This document shows, piece by piece, positions 16,066 through 23,589 of a stretch of DNA of 64,000 bases; position 1 is the stretch's first letter; the number at the start of each line of letters is the position of its first letter. Position numbers and translations under genes: made by a program. The notes under the pieces were generated by a model. It did no database searches, had not been told where the DNA came from, and saw nothing but the letters and a program-made list of their open reading frames with translations. This DNA is from Catenulispora sp. EB89 (GTDB taxonomy: Bacteria; Actinomycetota; Actinomycetes; Streptomycetales; Catenulisporaceae), in contig NZ_JBGCCU010000003.1 of assembly GCF_041261445.1 (NCBI RefSeq), positions 62,001 through 126,000 on the forward strand, given 5' to 3'.

Positions 16066-16565
16066 TGAAGATGACTGAGATGCTGCTCAGAGACCCGGCG
16101 GCGGTGCGGGCGCTGGCCGAGGCCTGGCTGTGGGACTTCGGTGCCGCCGACGATGCCGGGACCGAGGTTCTGGAGGGCGTCGGCAGCCGGTGCGCGGTCG
16201 TGGACCTGGGCGGCGCGCCCGGCGGCCTGATCAGCACCCTGAAGGAGATGCTCGACGAGTCGGCGCTGCCGGGCCCGGCGACGCGCGCGGTACTCCGTCG
16301 CTATGAGCCCGGCGACTACACCCCCGCGCACCGGTTCCGCGACGAGGCCGTCGGCACGGAGGGCGGCTGGACGGTGCTGTGCGCCCTGGACGACTCCGAC
16401 CTCGACGCCCTCACGCACTGGGACGGCGAGCGCTTCACCAGGACGTTCGACCGCTGCGGGGTGGCGCTGCGGCTCCAGCCGGAGTGGTGGTGCTGGACCA
16501 GCCCGGTGCGCGGCGGCGTCCGGCACACGTTGGCGATCGGAGGGGACGAGCTGTGGACGAGCTGA
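16062..16565 (+). CDS. Degenerate 2OG-Fe(II) oxygenase-like protein (probable pseudoenzyme)
   Basis: A 167-aa protein whose C-terminal half aligns with the next gene product: YEPGDYTPAHRF matches YDRGDYILPHRD, and WWCWTSPVRGGVRHTL matches AWHWVDPVRSAVRYTL. In this copy the iron-binding Asp is Phe92 and the distal His is Cys144; only His90 and the 2OG-binding Arg154 remain. It therefore should not hold iron in the usual way. It may partner the intact paralogue as a heterodimer or as a peptide-binding subunit (inference). The start overlaps the previous stop (ATGA). An alternative is a changed metal site rather than loss of catalysis. Confidence 0.72.
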   Translation: MMKMTEMLLRDPAAVRALAEAWLWDFGAADDAGTEVLEGVGSRCAVVDLGGAPGGLISTLKEMLDESALPGPATRAVLRRYEPGDYTPAHRFRDEAVGTEGGWTVLCALDDSDLDALTHWDGERFTRTFDRCGVALRLQPEWWCWTSPVRGGVRHTLAIGGDELWTS

Positions 16566-17089
16566 TCGTGGTACCGGATGTCGTGCCGAACTGCGCGGAG
16601 ATCATCGAGATCGCTGAACGCCACCGGCGGCTGTTCGAGGACTATCCGTCGGCGGCGGCGCTGGAAAACCGGGGCGATCACGATCCGCTGAACCCGTACC
16701 GCGACTCCGAGTACGAGGACGACGACCGGTACCACGTCCTTCAGGCCACCGCGATGCCGGTGGAGCTGCGCCGGGCGATCCTCGCCGGCCTGGCGGACGA
16801 GGACTCGGACCTGAGCCGCTTCTACTTCCAGATCAACCGCTACGACCGCGGGGACTACATCCTCCCGCACCGCGACAAGCTTCAGCAGGGTCTTTACATG
16901 CTCAGCGACTCGGCGGCCGACGGCCTGGTGGTCCAGGCCGGCGACGGATCGATGGCCTTCGTCGCCGACCGGGCCGGGACGCTGGTGCACCACGACCCGG
17001 CGGCCTGGCACTGGGTCGACCCGGTCCGGTCCGCGGTGCGGTACACGCTGGTGACCATTTCCGCCCGACCGCCGCGCAAGCGGTCCTGA
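16553..17089 (+). CDS. 2OG-Fe(II)-dependent oxygenase
   Basis: A 178-aa oxygenase with a complete facial triad: His106 and Asp108 in LPHRDK, His153 in AWHWVDP, and Arg163 in AVRYTL for 2-oxoglutarate. Such enzymes hydroxylate or otherwise oxidise unactivated carbons using O2 and 2OG (established). Size and end pattern suit the prolyl-4-hydroxylase-like group, and the proposed core holds two Arg-Pro pairs, so hydroxylation of Pro, Arg or Orn is possible (inference). Start GTG 16553 has GGAGGGG about 8 nt upstream and overlaps the paralogue's end by 13 bp. Confidence 0.85.
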   Translation: MDELIVVPDVVPNCAEIIEIAERHRRLFEDYPSAAALENRGDHDPLNPYRDSEYEDDDRYHVLQATAMPVELRRAILAGLADEDSDLSRFYFQINRYDRGDYILPHRDKLQQGLYMLSDSAADGLVVQAGDGSMAFVADRAGTLVHHDPAAWHWVDPVRSAVRYTLVTISARPPRKRS

Positions 17090-17105
17090 TCGCCCGGAGG
17101 GATTC

Positions 17106-18719
17106 ATGTCCACCCACGTCGCCGCCGATGCGCCGACCGGCACGCCGAGCACACCGAGCACACCGAGTACGCCGAGCACGACGGCCACGACGGTCGCCGG
17201 GGTCGCCACGCCGGCCGGCACCGCCGCGCCCGGCTCGCCGACAGCAGCCAGCCCGACCGCCACGCCCGAGCAGCCGACCGCACGCTCCAGCACCGCCGCG
17301 CCCACGGCACAGCCCGCGCCCAACACCCAGCCATCCACCCCGCCGGCCACGCCCGAGCCGCTGACCGCACGCTCCAGCACCGGCGCGCCCACGGCACGAC
17401 CCGCGCCCAACACCCAGCCATCCACCCCGCCGGCCACGCCCGAGCCGTCGACCGCACGCTCCCGCGCCGCCGCGCCCACGGCACAGCCCGCACCCAACAC
17501 CCAGCCGTCCGCCCCGCCGGCCGCGGTCGAGCCGCTGGTGTCCGACCCGCCGACCGCGCTCTTCAACCAGGCGCTGCGGGTGGGGACCCCGGCGCTGGTG
17601 TACGACTACCCGGGCATCGTCGCCTCGGTCCGGCGGATGCGCGAGGACATCGGCGTCGTCCCCGGTGCGCAGCTGAACATGGCGGTCAAGGCCTGCCACA
17701 CCCCGGACGTGCTGCGCCGCCTGGCCGCGCTCGGACTCGGTGGCGACGTGGCCAGTGTCGGCGAGCTGGCGTTGGCGCAAGAAGCCGGGTTCGGCGAGAT
17801 CACGACCACCGGTCCGGCGTTCGGCCCGGCCGACTTCGGCGCGTTCCGCGCCGCCGGAGTGGTCGTGGATCTGGACTCTGCGGATCAGCTCGACATCTAC
17901 GGGTCCGAATATCCGGGTACAGAGATCGGCCTGCGCGTCCGCGTCCCGCTCCCCGAGGCGTTGCAGACCAACACCACCTTCGGCGTCAACAGCCGGTTCG
18001 GCGTCTCCATCACCGATCCGGCCGTGCACGACGCGCTGCGCCGCCACGGCCTGACCCTGACCCGGCTGCACCTGCACACCGGTCAGATGTCGCCCGAGGC
18101 CCTGGTCTACAAGACCGACTACACCCTGAAGGTCGCGGCGCGGTTCCCCGGCGTCCACACCATCGATCTCGGCGGCGGCTTCTTCCACCTCTACACCCAC
18201 CGCGGCCGGGCCCGGGCCGCGTTCGCGCGCGTCGCCGAGATGGTCCAGGCCTGGCAGGCTCGGCACGGCCGCGCGATCGCGCTCCGGTTCGAGCCCGGCG
18301 GCGCGATCCTGGCCGCGCACGGCTACCTGTTCACCGAAGTCCGGTCGGTCACCGGGCATCATCCGCACTACGGGACGCGGGTGGTGACCGTCGACTCCTC
18401 CGCCTGGAACCTGGCGCCCTGGCACAAGCCGACGGTCCTGGCCGCCGACCCCGCGGCCGACGGCGGCGTCGTGGAGCCGGGCCTGATCGCCGGGAACACG
18501 TTGTACGAGAACGACTTCTTCGCCACCGGCATCCACGGCGAGCTGGCGCCGCTGACGTTCCCGCGCTGCCGTCCGGGCGACCGGCTCGTGATCACCGCGG
18601 CCGGCGCCTACACCATGACGAACTCGCGGCGGTTCAACCGGATCCCGGCCCCGACGGAGTTCGCGTTCGAGGACGTCGGCGGCGAACTGCGGCGCCTGGA
18701 AGCAGCACCGTTCGCATGA
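17106..18719 (+). CDS. PLP-dependent fold-type III enzyme with repeat-rich N-terminal extension
   Basis: A 537-aa paralogue of the enzyme at 14932. The catalytic part starts near residue 140 (PALVYDYPGIV): PLP Lys195 in NMAVKACH, LHLHTGQM, DLGGGFF, RFEPGGAIL, GNTLYENDFF and TAAGAYTMT. Unlike its paralogue it lacks the cysteine in the GxxxYExD segment (Leu instead), so the two may differ in reaction. The first ~138 residues are a disordered Thr/Pro/Ala/Ser tract with short TPS repeats and three 29-residue repeats. The start is secure (GGAGGG 5 nt before ATG), so the tract is translated. Such tails are very unusual on this fold; it may be a flexible tether or a protein-binding tail (inference). 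Confidence 0.83.
   Translation: MSTHVAADAPTGTPSTPSTPSTPSTTATTVAGVATPAGTAAPGSPTAASPTATPEQPTARSSTAAPTAQPAPNTQPSTPPATPEPLTARSSTGAPTARPAPNTQPSTPPATPEPSTARSRAAAPTAQPAPNTQPSAPPAAVEPLVSDPPTALFNQALRVGTPALVYDYPGIVASVRRMREDIGVVPGAQLNMAVKACHTPDVLRRLAALGLGGDVASVGELALAQEAGFGEITTTGPAFGPADFGAFRAAGVVVDLDSADQLDIYGSEYPGTEIGLRVRVPLPEALQTNTTFGVNSRFGVSITDPAVHDALRRHGLTLTRLHLHTGQMSPEALVYKTDYTLKVAARFPGVHTIDLGGGFFHLYTHRGRARAAFARVAEMVQAWQARHGRAIALRFEPGGAILAAHGYLFTEVRSVTGHHPHYGTRVVTVDSSAWNLAPWHKPTVLAADPAADGGVVEPGLIAGNTLYENDFFATGIHGELAPLTFPRCRPGDRLVITAAGAYTMTNSRRFNRIPAPTEFAFEDVGGELRRLEAAPFA
17277..17537 (+). repeat. Three 87-bp tandem repeats (29 aa each)
   Basis: Units start at 17277, 17364 and 17451 with the shared ACCGCACGCTCC and run in frame, encoding TARSSTAAPTAQPAPNTQPS and related text ending TPPATPEP. 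A shorter 9-bp repeat (CACACCGAG-like, about 17143-17180) precedes them. High DNA identity between units indicates recent duplication. Confidence 0.9.
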
Positions 18720-19966
18720 CCACGGATCAGCCGACGGACTCCCGCCGCGTCCTCGTCGTCGCGCCGGGCTACATCCGGACCGGCGGCCGCGATGACGGCC
18801 AGGTGTTCTGGAACCCCGAGAGCGGGCACGAGATCAGGCTCGGCAACGCCCTGGCCGAGCTGGCCGCCCGGTTCGCGATGCCGTCGTCCGTAGACGTGGT
18901 GGTCGCCGCGGTGCCCGGCGCCGCGCGCGAATCCGCGCGGAACGCGGTGACCGCGCTGGAGGAGGCGGGGCTGCTCGTCGGCTACCGCACCGCCGCCGCG
19001 GCGGCGCCCGCGCCGGCTCCGGCGGCCACCGGCACCGGCCTATTCGGCGCCCCGGTGCTGGACGCACCGACGGCGCTGACCGGGGACACGACGGACGTGG
19101 TGGTCATCGGCATGCCCTACGACGTCGGCTCCACCCACCGTCCCGGCTCCCGCTTCGCGCCGGACGAGCTGCGGCAGATCAGCACGGCCCTGTTCCAGTA
19201 CCGCTGCGACGCCGGCGAACGGCCGCGCGGACTGCACGACCCGCTGCGCGGCCGGGCCGTCCTCGACGGCGTCCGGATCGCCGACCTGGCGAACATCTCC
19301 CAGCCGGTGCACACCCGCAACGGTGACTCCCTGGAGGGCCTGCACCGCCTGGCGCGCTCGGCGTTCCAGGCCGGACGGTTCGTGCTGACGCTCGGCGGCG
19401 ACCACTCGATCAGCCTGCCGCTGATCACCGCGGCGCTGGACGTGCACGGCCGGATCGGGGTGCTGCACGTCGACGCGCACTCCGACTTCGCCGCCCCGCG
19501 CACCGACGACTGGCGCCGCGACTGCCACCACGGCAACTTCATGAGCTGGGTGGTCGGGGACGCCAGACTCGGCGTGCTCGCGCAGTTCGGCGTCCGCCAG
19601 CTCACCGAGCACGAGATCGAGCGGCCGGAGCACGTCCGCGTCTGGCCGGGACGCACGGCCGTGCTGACCGATCCGGACTCGGTCCTGGCCGAGCTGCCCG
19701 AGGACATCCCGTACTACCTGACGATCGACGCCGACGGCCTGGATCCCTCCGCGCTGCCCGACACCGGCACACCGCTGCCCGGCGGGTTCGGCCACGCCGA
19801 GCTCGTCACGCTCCTGGAGCACCTGGCCGGCCACCGGCGCCTGATCGGCATGGACTTCGTCGAACTCATTCCCGGCGACCGGGAGACCTCGACACTGACG
19901 GCGGCGGACCTGATCCTGCGCGTCCTCGACGCCGCGACCGCGTCCGACAAGGGAGAACGGGGATGA
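18716..19966 (+). CDS. Arginase-family enzyme with fused PqqD-like recognition domain (probable peptide arginase)
   Basis: A 416-aa ureohydrolase. The C-terminal ~320 residues hold the full binuclear Mn site: GGDHSISLP (about 227), HVDAHSDF (about 251) and LTIDADGLDPS (about 338), with GMDFVELIP near the end. Residues ~12-95 are extra: VFWNPESGHEIRLGNALAEL, then a helix and ARESARNAVTALEEAGLLV, which follows the PqqD pattern of beta hairpin, helices and a closing LEEAGLL. Free-amino-acid arginases lack this. Peptide arginases that turn Arg into ornithine in RiPPs are known (OspR type). A fused leader-binding domain would explain substrate choice; the likely targets are Arg43 and Arg56 of the precursor. 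ATGA overlaps join it to both neighbours. Confidence 0.82.
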   Translation: MTTDQPTDSRRVLVVAPGYIRTGGRDDGQVFWNPESGHEIRLGNALAELAARFAMPSSVDVVVAAVPGAARESARNAVTALEEAGLLVGYRTAAAAAPAPAPAATGTGLFGAPVLDAPTALTGDTTDVVVIGMPYDVGSTHRPGSRFAPDELRQISTALFQYRCDAGERPRGLHDPLRGRAVLDGVRIADLANISQPVHTRNGDSLEGLHRLARSAFQAGRFVLTLGGDHSISLPLITAALDVHGRIGVLHVDAHSDFAAPRTDDWRRDCHHGNFMSWVVGDARLGVLAQFGVRQLTEHEIERPEHVRVWPGRTAVLTDPDSVLAELPEDIPYYLTIDADGLDPSALPDTGTPLPGGFGHAELVTLLEHLAGHRRLIGMDFVELIPGDRETSTLTAADLILRVLDAATASDKGERG

Positions 19967-21540
19967 GCGAGCCGGCCTGGTACGAGCGCACGGCCGAGGC
20001 CGTGAACGGGAACCGGATCGAGCGGGAGATCCTGCTCGATCTCGTCGAACGGTGCGCGAAAGCCGCTGCCGAACCCGATCCCGCCCTGGACCGGCTGGTC
20101 GAGGACCTGGCACGGCTGTCCGACCATCCCGAGCCGGGATCGCTGGATCTGGAACGGCGCCTGGATTCGGTTTCGCAGCAGCTACGACGCGCGTTGCTCG
20201 CGCGAGCACACAGCAGCATCGATCCCTACTTCCGCTCCCCCACGCATGAGCGTCCGACCGTGCTGCCCTCTGGCAGAACCATGAAATACAGCTACGAACG
20301 CAGCGCGGATCCCGCATGGCTGGAGGAACGCCTCGGCCGCTCCGCTCCGGACGCGCCGAACGCCACCGGCACCGCGAACGCCACGGACGGCTGGCACAGC
20401 GAGCATGTCGTGTTCGGCAGCGGCACGGCGGCCATCAGCGCGGTCCTCAACTGCTATCTGCGGATGGTCCCCGCGGACGTCGGCCATCCCGTGCGCGCAG
20501 GGGTGTGGGCGAGCTACTTCGAGACCGACATGGTCTTCGAGTTCAGGAGTTCGCCGCTGTTCGGCTGGGAGCGCCTGACCGATCTCGGCAAGGCCGTGTC
20601 GCAGGGTGCTTATGACCTGCTGTTCGTGGAACCCGTCCGGTACAACTGGGACCTGGACGCGGTAGACCTGCGGGACGTCCTTTCCCGGTGGCGCGCACGG
20701 GGCGCGGGTCGGCCGCGCTGCGTGGTGTTCGACACCACGCTCAGCTCGTTCACCTGGCCCTCGCGCAAGGTCCTGGAGGCGCTGCGCGACGGCGACCCGC
20801 TGCTGGTCGTCGAGCTGCGCTCCGGGCTCAAACTGGACCAGCAGGGACTGGAGCTCGGAAACCTCGGGCTGGTGACGGTCCACAGCGTCGACGAGGACGC
20901 CGGCACGCCGAGCGCCGAACAGTTCGCGGGCCATCTGCGGATGAGCCGTGCGGTGACCGGGACGTCGGTGCCGGTGGACGCGGCCGCCGCGCTGGACGTG
21001 CCGATCGTCCTGGATCCCGCGCTGACCGCCCGGCACGCCGGGCAGGTGTTCCTGGCCAACCAGTGCCTGGCCGCCGAGCTGGAGTCCGAGGCGGGGCTGT
21101 TCAGCGCGGTGGGACATCCGTCGCTGCCGGACGTGCCGGCCGGGACGCCGAAGCACGCGCCGTTCGTGGTGTGCCGGCTGGCCGAGGACGAGATCGCGCA
21201 CCACGGGCTGCTGCTGGCGGTGGTCCGGCACGAGGCCTTGCGGCGCGGCCTGCTGCTGGACTGGGGATCGAGCTTCGGGTTCCGCGGGCACCGGTGCGAG
21301 ACGATCCTGCCGCGGCTCAAGGACCGCAAGGGCTTGTTCAAGATCGCGATGGGAGCCAGGTCCGGGCCGTCTCTGGCCGGTACCGTCGAGTTGCTGCGGG
21401 AGATGGCGCGGTTCCCCGACTTCCGGTCCTTGCGGGCCGCCTACCCGGACGTGCCGCAGATCGATCTGGCCAAGTACGCGGACCCGGCCGATGCGGTGGA
21501 GGAAGGAGGGGATCAGCTTGCTGAGAAGGTGCGCGCATAG
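19963..21540 (+). CDS. PLP-dependent fold-type I enzyme with helical N-terminal extension
   Basis: A 525-aa protein with aminotransferase/Cys-Met-lyase-like features: phosphate loop VFGSGTAAISAVLN, pyridine-binding Asp in CVVFDTTLSS, and the likely Schiff-base Lys290 in LRSGLKLDQQG. The first ~120 residues are helical and charged and are not part of the usual fold. The reaction is unclear; acting on an ornithine amine made by the upstream arginase (transamination to a semialdehyde) is a testable idea, not a conclusion. It ends the operon and overlaps the convergent GNAT gene by 28 bp. Confidence 0.78.
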   Translation: MSEPAWYERTAEAVNGNRIEREILLDLVERCAKAAAEPDPALDRLVEDLARLSDHPEPGSLDLERRLDSVSQQLRRALLARAHSSIDPYFRSPTHERPTVLPSGRTMKYSYERSADPAWLEERLGRSAPDAPNATGTANATDGWHSEHVVFGSGTAAISAVLNCYLRMVPADVGHPVRAGVWASYFETDMVFEFRSSPLFGWERLTDLGKAVSQGAYDLLFVEPVRYNWDLDAVDLRDVLSRWRARGAGRPRCVVFDTTLSSFTWPSRKVLEALRDGDPLLVVELRSGLKLDQQGLELGNLGLVTVHSVDEDAGTPSAEQFAGHLRMSRAVTGTSVPVDAAAALDVPIVLDPALTARHAGQVFLANQCLAAELESEAGLFSAVGHPSLPDVPAGTPKHAPFVVCRLAEDEIAHHGLLLAVVRHEALRRGLLLDWGSSFGFRGHRCETILPRLKDRKGLFKIAMGARSGPSLAGTVELLREMARFPDFRSLRAAYPDVPQIDLAKYADPADAVEEGGDQLAEKVRA

Positions 21541-22532
21541 CCCGCCCACACGTGGGCCCGCCGGAAACCCGCCTGTTCGTAGACGTCGAGCTGCGGAGCC
21601 GGGTCGTCGGACCGGACGCTGAGCGCGGCGCGCTGGTAGCCCTGTTCGGCGTGGGCACGACCGGCGTGCGTGAGCAGGGCGTCGACGACTCCGGTGCCGC
21701 GTGCCGAGCGCCGGGAGCCGACGCCGGTGATCCAGGCCTCGCGGACGCCTGTACGTTCGGTGTCGGTCGGGTAGTGGTCGGCGAGCAGGACGCCCACCAC
21801 GGCCCCGGAGGCGTCCCGGGCGAGGAACGAGGATTCCGGACGGAAAGAAGGGGCGGATGTGGCCCGATGCCAGGAATCCGCGGTGTGCTGCGGGTTTCCG
21901 GGCGACGAGGAGAAAGCGTCATTCCAGACCACGCGCGCCGGCTCGGCGAGATCGCTCGAGTAGGAAATGATTTTCCCCGTCCACACCGAGTCCCGCGATA
22001 CCGCGTGGCTCGATTTCGGATTCCGCGATATCGGATCCTGCGATATGTCCGCGGGCAAGTCGCGTTCCAGATCGGTGAACCAGCATTCCGGCTCGAATCC
22101 CCGCTCCAGGACCGTCAAAGCGTGCGCGGGGTTGCGGTCACTGACCCGGCTGTGCAGCGTGACGCTGTGCCCCGCAGCGGCGGCGCGTGCCGCCGCCCAT
22201 TGCTCGAACCAGCCCACCACCGCCCGACCCAGACCTTGTCGGCGCAGGTCGGGAGCTACGCCGCCGTCCACCACCGCGTGCTCGCCGCCGTGACCGCCGC
22301 GACTGCCGTGTCCGCCGCGCGGCCGGATCACGCCGTAGGCCACCAGGCGGTCGGCGTGGAACGCGGCGAAGGAGTCCCCGGACGAATCCGGGCCGGTGCA
22401 CGCGGCGAGTTGGACGGCGAGGTCTTCCAGCCCGAAGTTCTCGCCCCGGCGGTCGACTTCTTCGATGCTCTCCAGAAGATGCGACCAGGAGTGGAGATCG
22501 GACGTTCGCAAGGCACGCCACCGCAGTTCCAT
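21513..22532 (-). CDS. Tandem GNAT acetyltransferase
   Basis: A 339-aa protein with two GNAT domains. The first has the acetyl-CoA loop PDLRRQGLGRAVVG and the end SDRNPAHALTVLERGFEPE; the second has TGVGSRRSARGTGVVDALL and LDVYEQAGFRRAH. The layout resembles mycothiol synthase and antibiotic acetyltransferases. The linker between domains carries degenerate repeats (SQDP/SRNP/SRDS). It is convergent with, and overlaps, the last enzyme gene and is divergent from the kinase-like gene. It may acetylate an amine of the product, for modification or self-protection (inference). Confidence 0.85.
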   Translation of the reverse strand: MELRWRALRTSDLHSWSHLLESIEEVDRRGENFGLEDLAVQLAACTGPDSSGDSFAAFHADRLVAYGVIRPRGGHGSRGGHGGEHAVVDGGVAPDLRRQGLGRAVVGWFEQWAAARAAAAGHSVTLHSRVSDRNPAHALTVLERGFEPECWFTDLERDLPADISQDPISRNPKSSHAVSRDSVWTGKIISYSSDLAEPARVVWNDAFSSSPGNPQHTADSWHRATSAPSFRPESSFLARDASGAVVGVLLADHYPTDTERTGVREAWITGVGSRRSARGTGVVDALLTHAGRAHAEQGYQRAALSVRSDDPAPQLDVYEQAGFRRAHVWAGYARTFSAS

Positions 22533-22578
22533 GACTATATCTTAGTATTGATCCAAGGCGGAGTGAAGGGAATCGAAG

Positions 22579-23541
22579 ATGGAAACAGAGGGCGAATCCA
22601 GCGATGCCTACACGGAGGTCTTCGACCGGTTCGGCATTCAGGCCGCTGACATACCGGACAGGTCCTGTTATGTGTACTCGCCGGTATTCCGCACCGTGGT
22701 CGGCGGCCGTCAGGCGGCGGTGAAGCGGACGCGCAGACCGATCGGCGCCGCCGACGCGCTGGCGAGCTGGCTCGGCGAGCTGTCCCGGCGGGGAGTCCGC
22801 GTGGTCCAGCCGCTGCCGGTTCCGAACAACCCGGCGGCGGTCGGCGACCGCTGCTGGGTCGCCTACCCCTGGATATCCGGCACGCCCTACGACGGCTCCG
22901 CCGAGCACATCGCGCTCGCCGGCGACCTGCTCGGCCGGATGCACGCCGCGGCCGGCGGACCGGAGGAGATCCCGCGGTTCACGTGGCCGGACCACGATCA
23001 GGCCTCGGTCGACGAGGACGTCGAAGGACTCACCGCGGTCTTCAAGCGCCACGCCCCGGAGCTGCTGGACCACGTGTTGCCGCGGCTGTCGTCGTGGCTC
23101 CAGGACTTCATGGCCGAGACGCTGCCGCCGATCCGCGACGCCGGGCTGCCGGTCGTCGTGGCGAGCATGGATTTCCGGGCCAACAACCTCGTCTACACCC
23201 CGGACGGCCCCATCCTCATCGACCCGGACAACGCCGAGACGGCCGCGCGGATCCTGGATCTGGCGCTGGCCGTCCTGCTGTTCCACAACGAGGCCGAGGG
23301 CGCGCCGTCCCGGTTGTTCGACGTGAAGGAGTGGGCTGTCTTCCGCGACGCGTACGTGCAGCATGTGGAACTCACGCCCGATGAGCGGCGGCTGTGGCCG
23401 GTCGCGCTTCGGTACATGCTGCTGGAGTGGTGCGTCTGGTCGCTGATCGCCGCGGAGGAGTGGGGCGACTGGGAACGTCCGCAGCAGCGGGACTTCCTCA
23501 CCGCTTTGGCCGACGCCGACCTCGGGGCCTACGAACTGTGA
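22579..23541 (+). CDS. APH-like phosphotransferase
   Basis: A 320-aa protein of the aminoglycoside-phosphotransferase/choline-kinase fold. Visible elements are the ATP-binding Lys in QAAVKRTRRP, the catalytic loop SMDFRANNLVY, where the usual His of HxD is Met but Asp and Asn remain, and the metal-binding LIDPDNAE. Start ATG 22579 has GAAGGGA about 8 nt upstream. A strong hairpin directly after the stop marks the end of this side of the locus. It may phosphorylate the product as self-resistance, or be an unrelated small-molecule kinase. Confidence 0.82.
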   Translation: METEGESSDAYTEVFDRFGIQAADIPDRSCYVYSPVFRTVVGGRQAAVKRTRRPIGAADALASWLGELSRRGVRVVQPLPVPNNPAAVGDRCWVAYPWISGTPYDGSAEHIALAGDLLGRMHAAAGGPEEIPRFTWPDHDQASVDEDVEGLTAVFKRHAPELLDHVLPRLSSWLQDFMAETLPPIRDAGLPVVVASMDFRANNLVYTPDGPILIDPDNAETAARILDLALAVLLFHNEAEGAPSRLFDVKEWAVFRDAYVQHVELTPDERRLWPVALRYMLLEWCVWSLIAAEEWGDWERPQQRDFLTALADADLGAYEL

Positions 23542-23543
23542 AC

Positions 23544-23571
23544 GCCCCGGGCCGCAGAAGCGGACCGGGGC
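23544..23571. terminator. Terminator hairpin after the kinase-like gene
   Basis: GCCCCGGGCCGC (23544-23555) and GCGGACCGGGGC (23560-23571) form a 12-bp stem with one mismatch and an AGAA loop, starting 2 nt after the stop. It also faces the end of the convergent hydrolase gene, so it can serve both strands. Confidence 0.75.
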
Positions 23572-23589
23572 GCGTGCGCGGCAAGCGCG

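Noticed and set aside
14932-19966. Plain polyamine pathway (arginase plus ornithine/arginine decarboxylases)
   Set aside because: Would not explain the peptide gene, the recognition-like domain on the arginase, the oxygenase pair, the HExxH enzyme or the exporter. It remains the main alternative for the PLP enzymes alone.
22000-22060. Short GCGATAT-type repeats in the GNAT gene as an operator
   Set aside because: They lie inside the coding sequence and encode a degenerate linker between the two GNAT domains; no promoter context.
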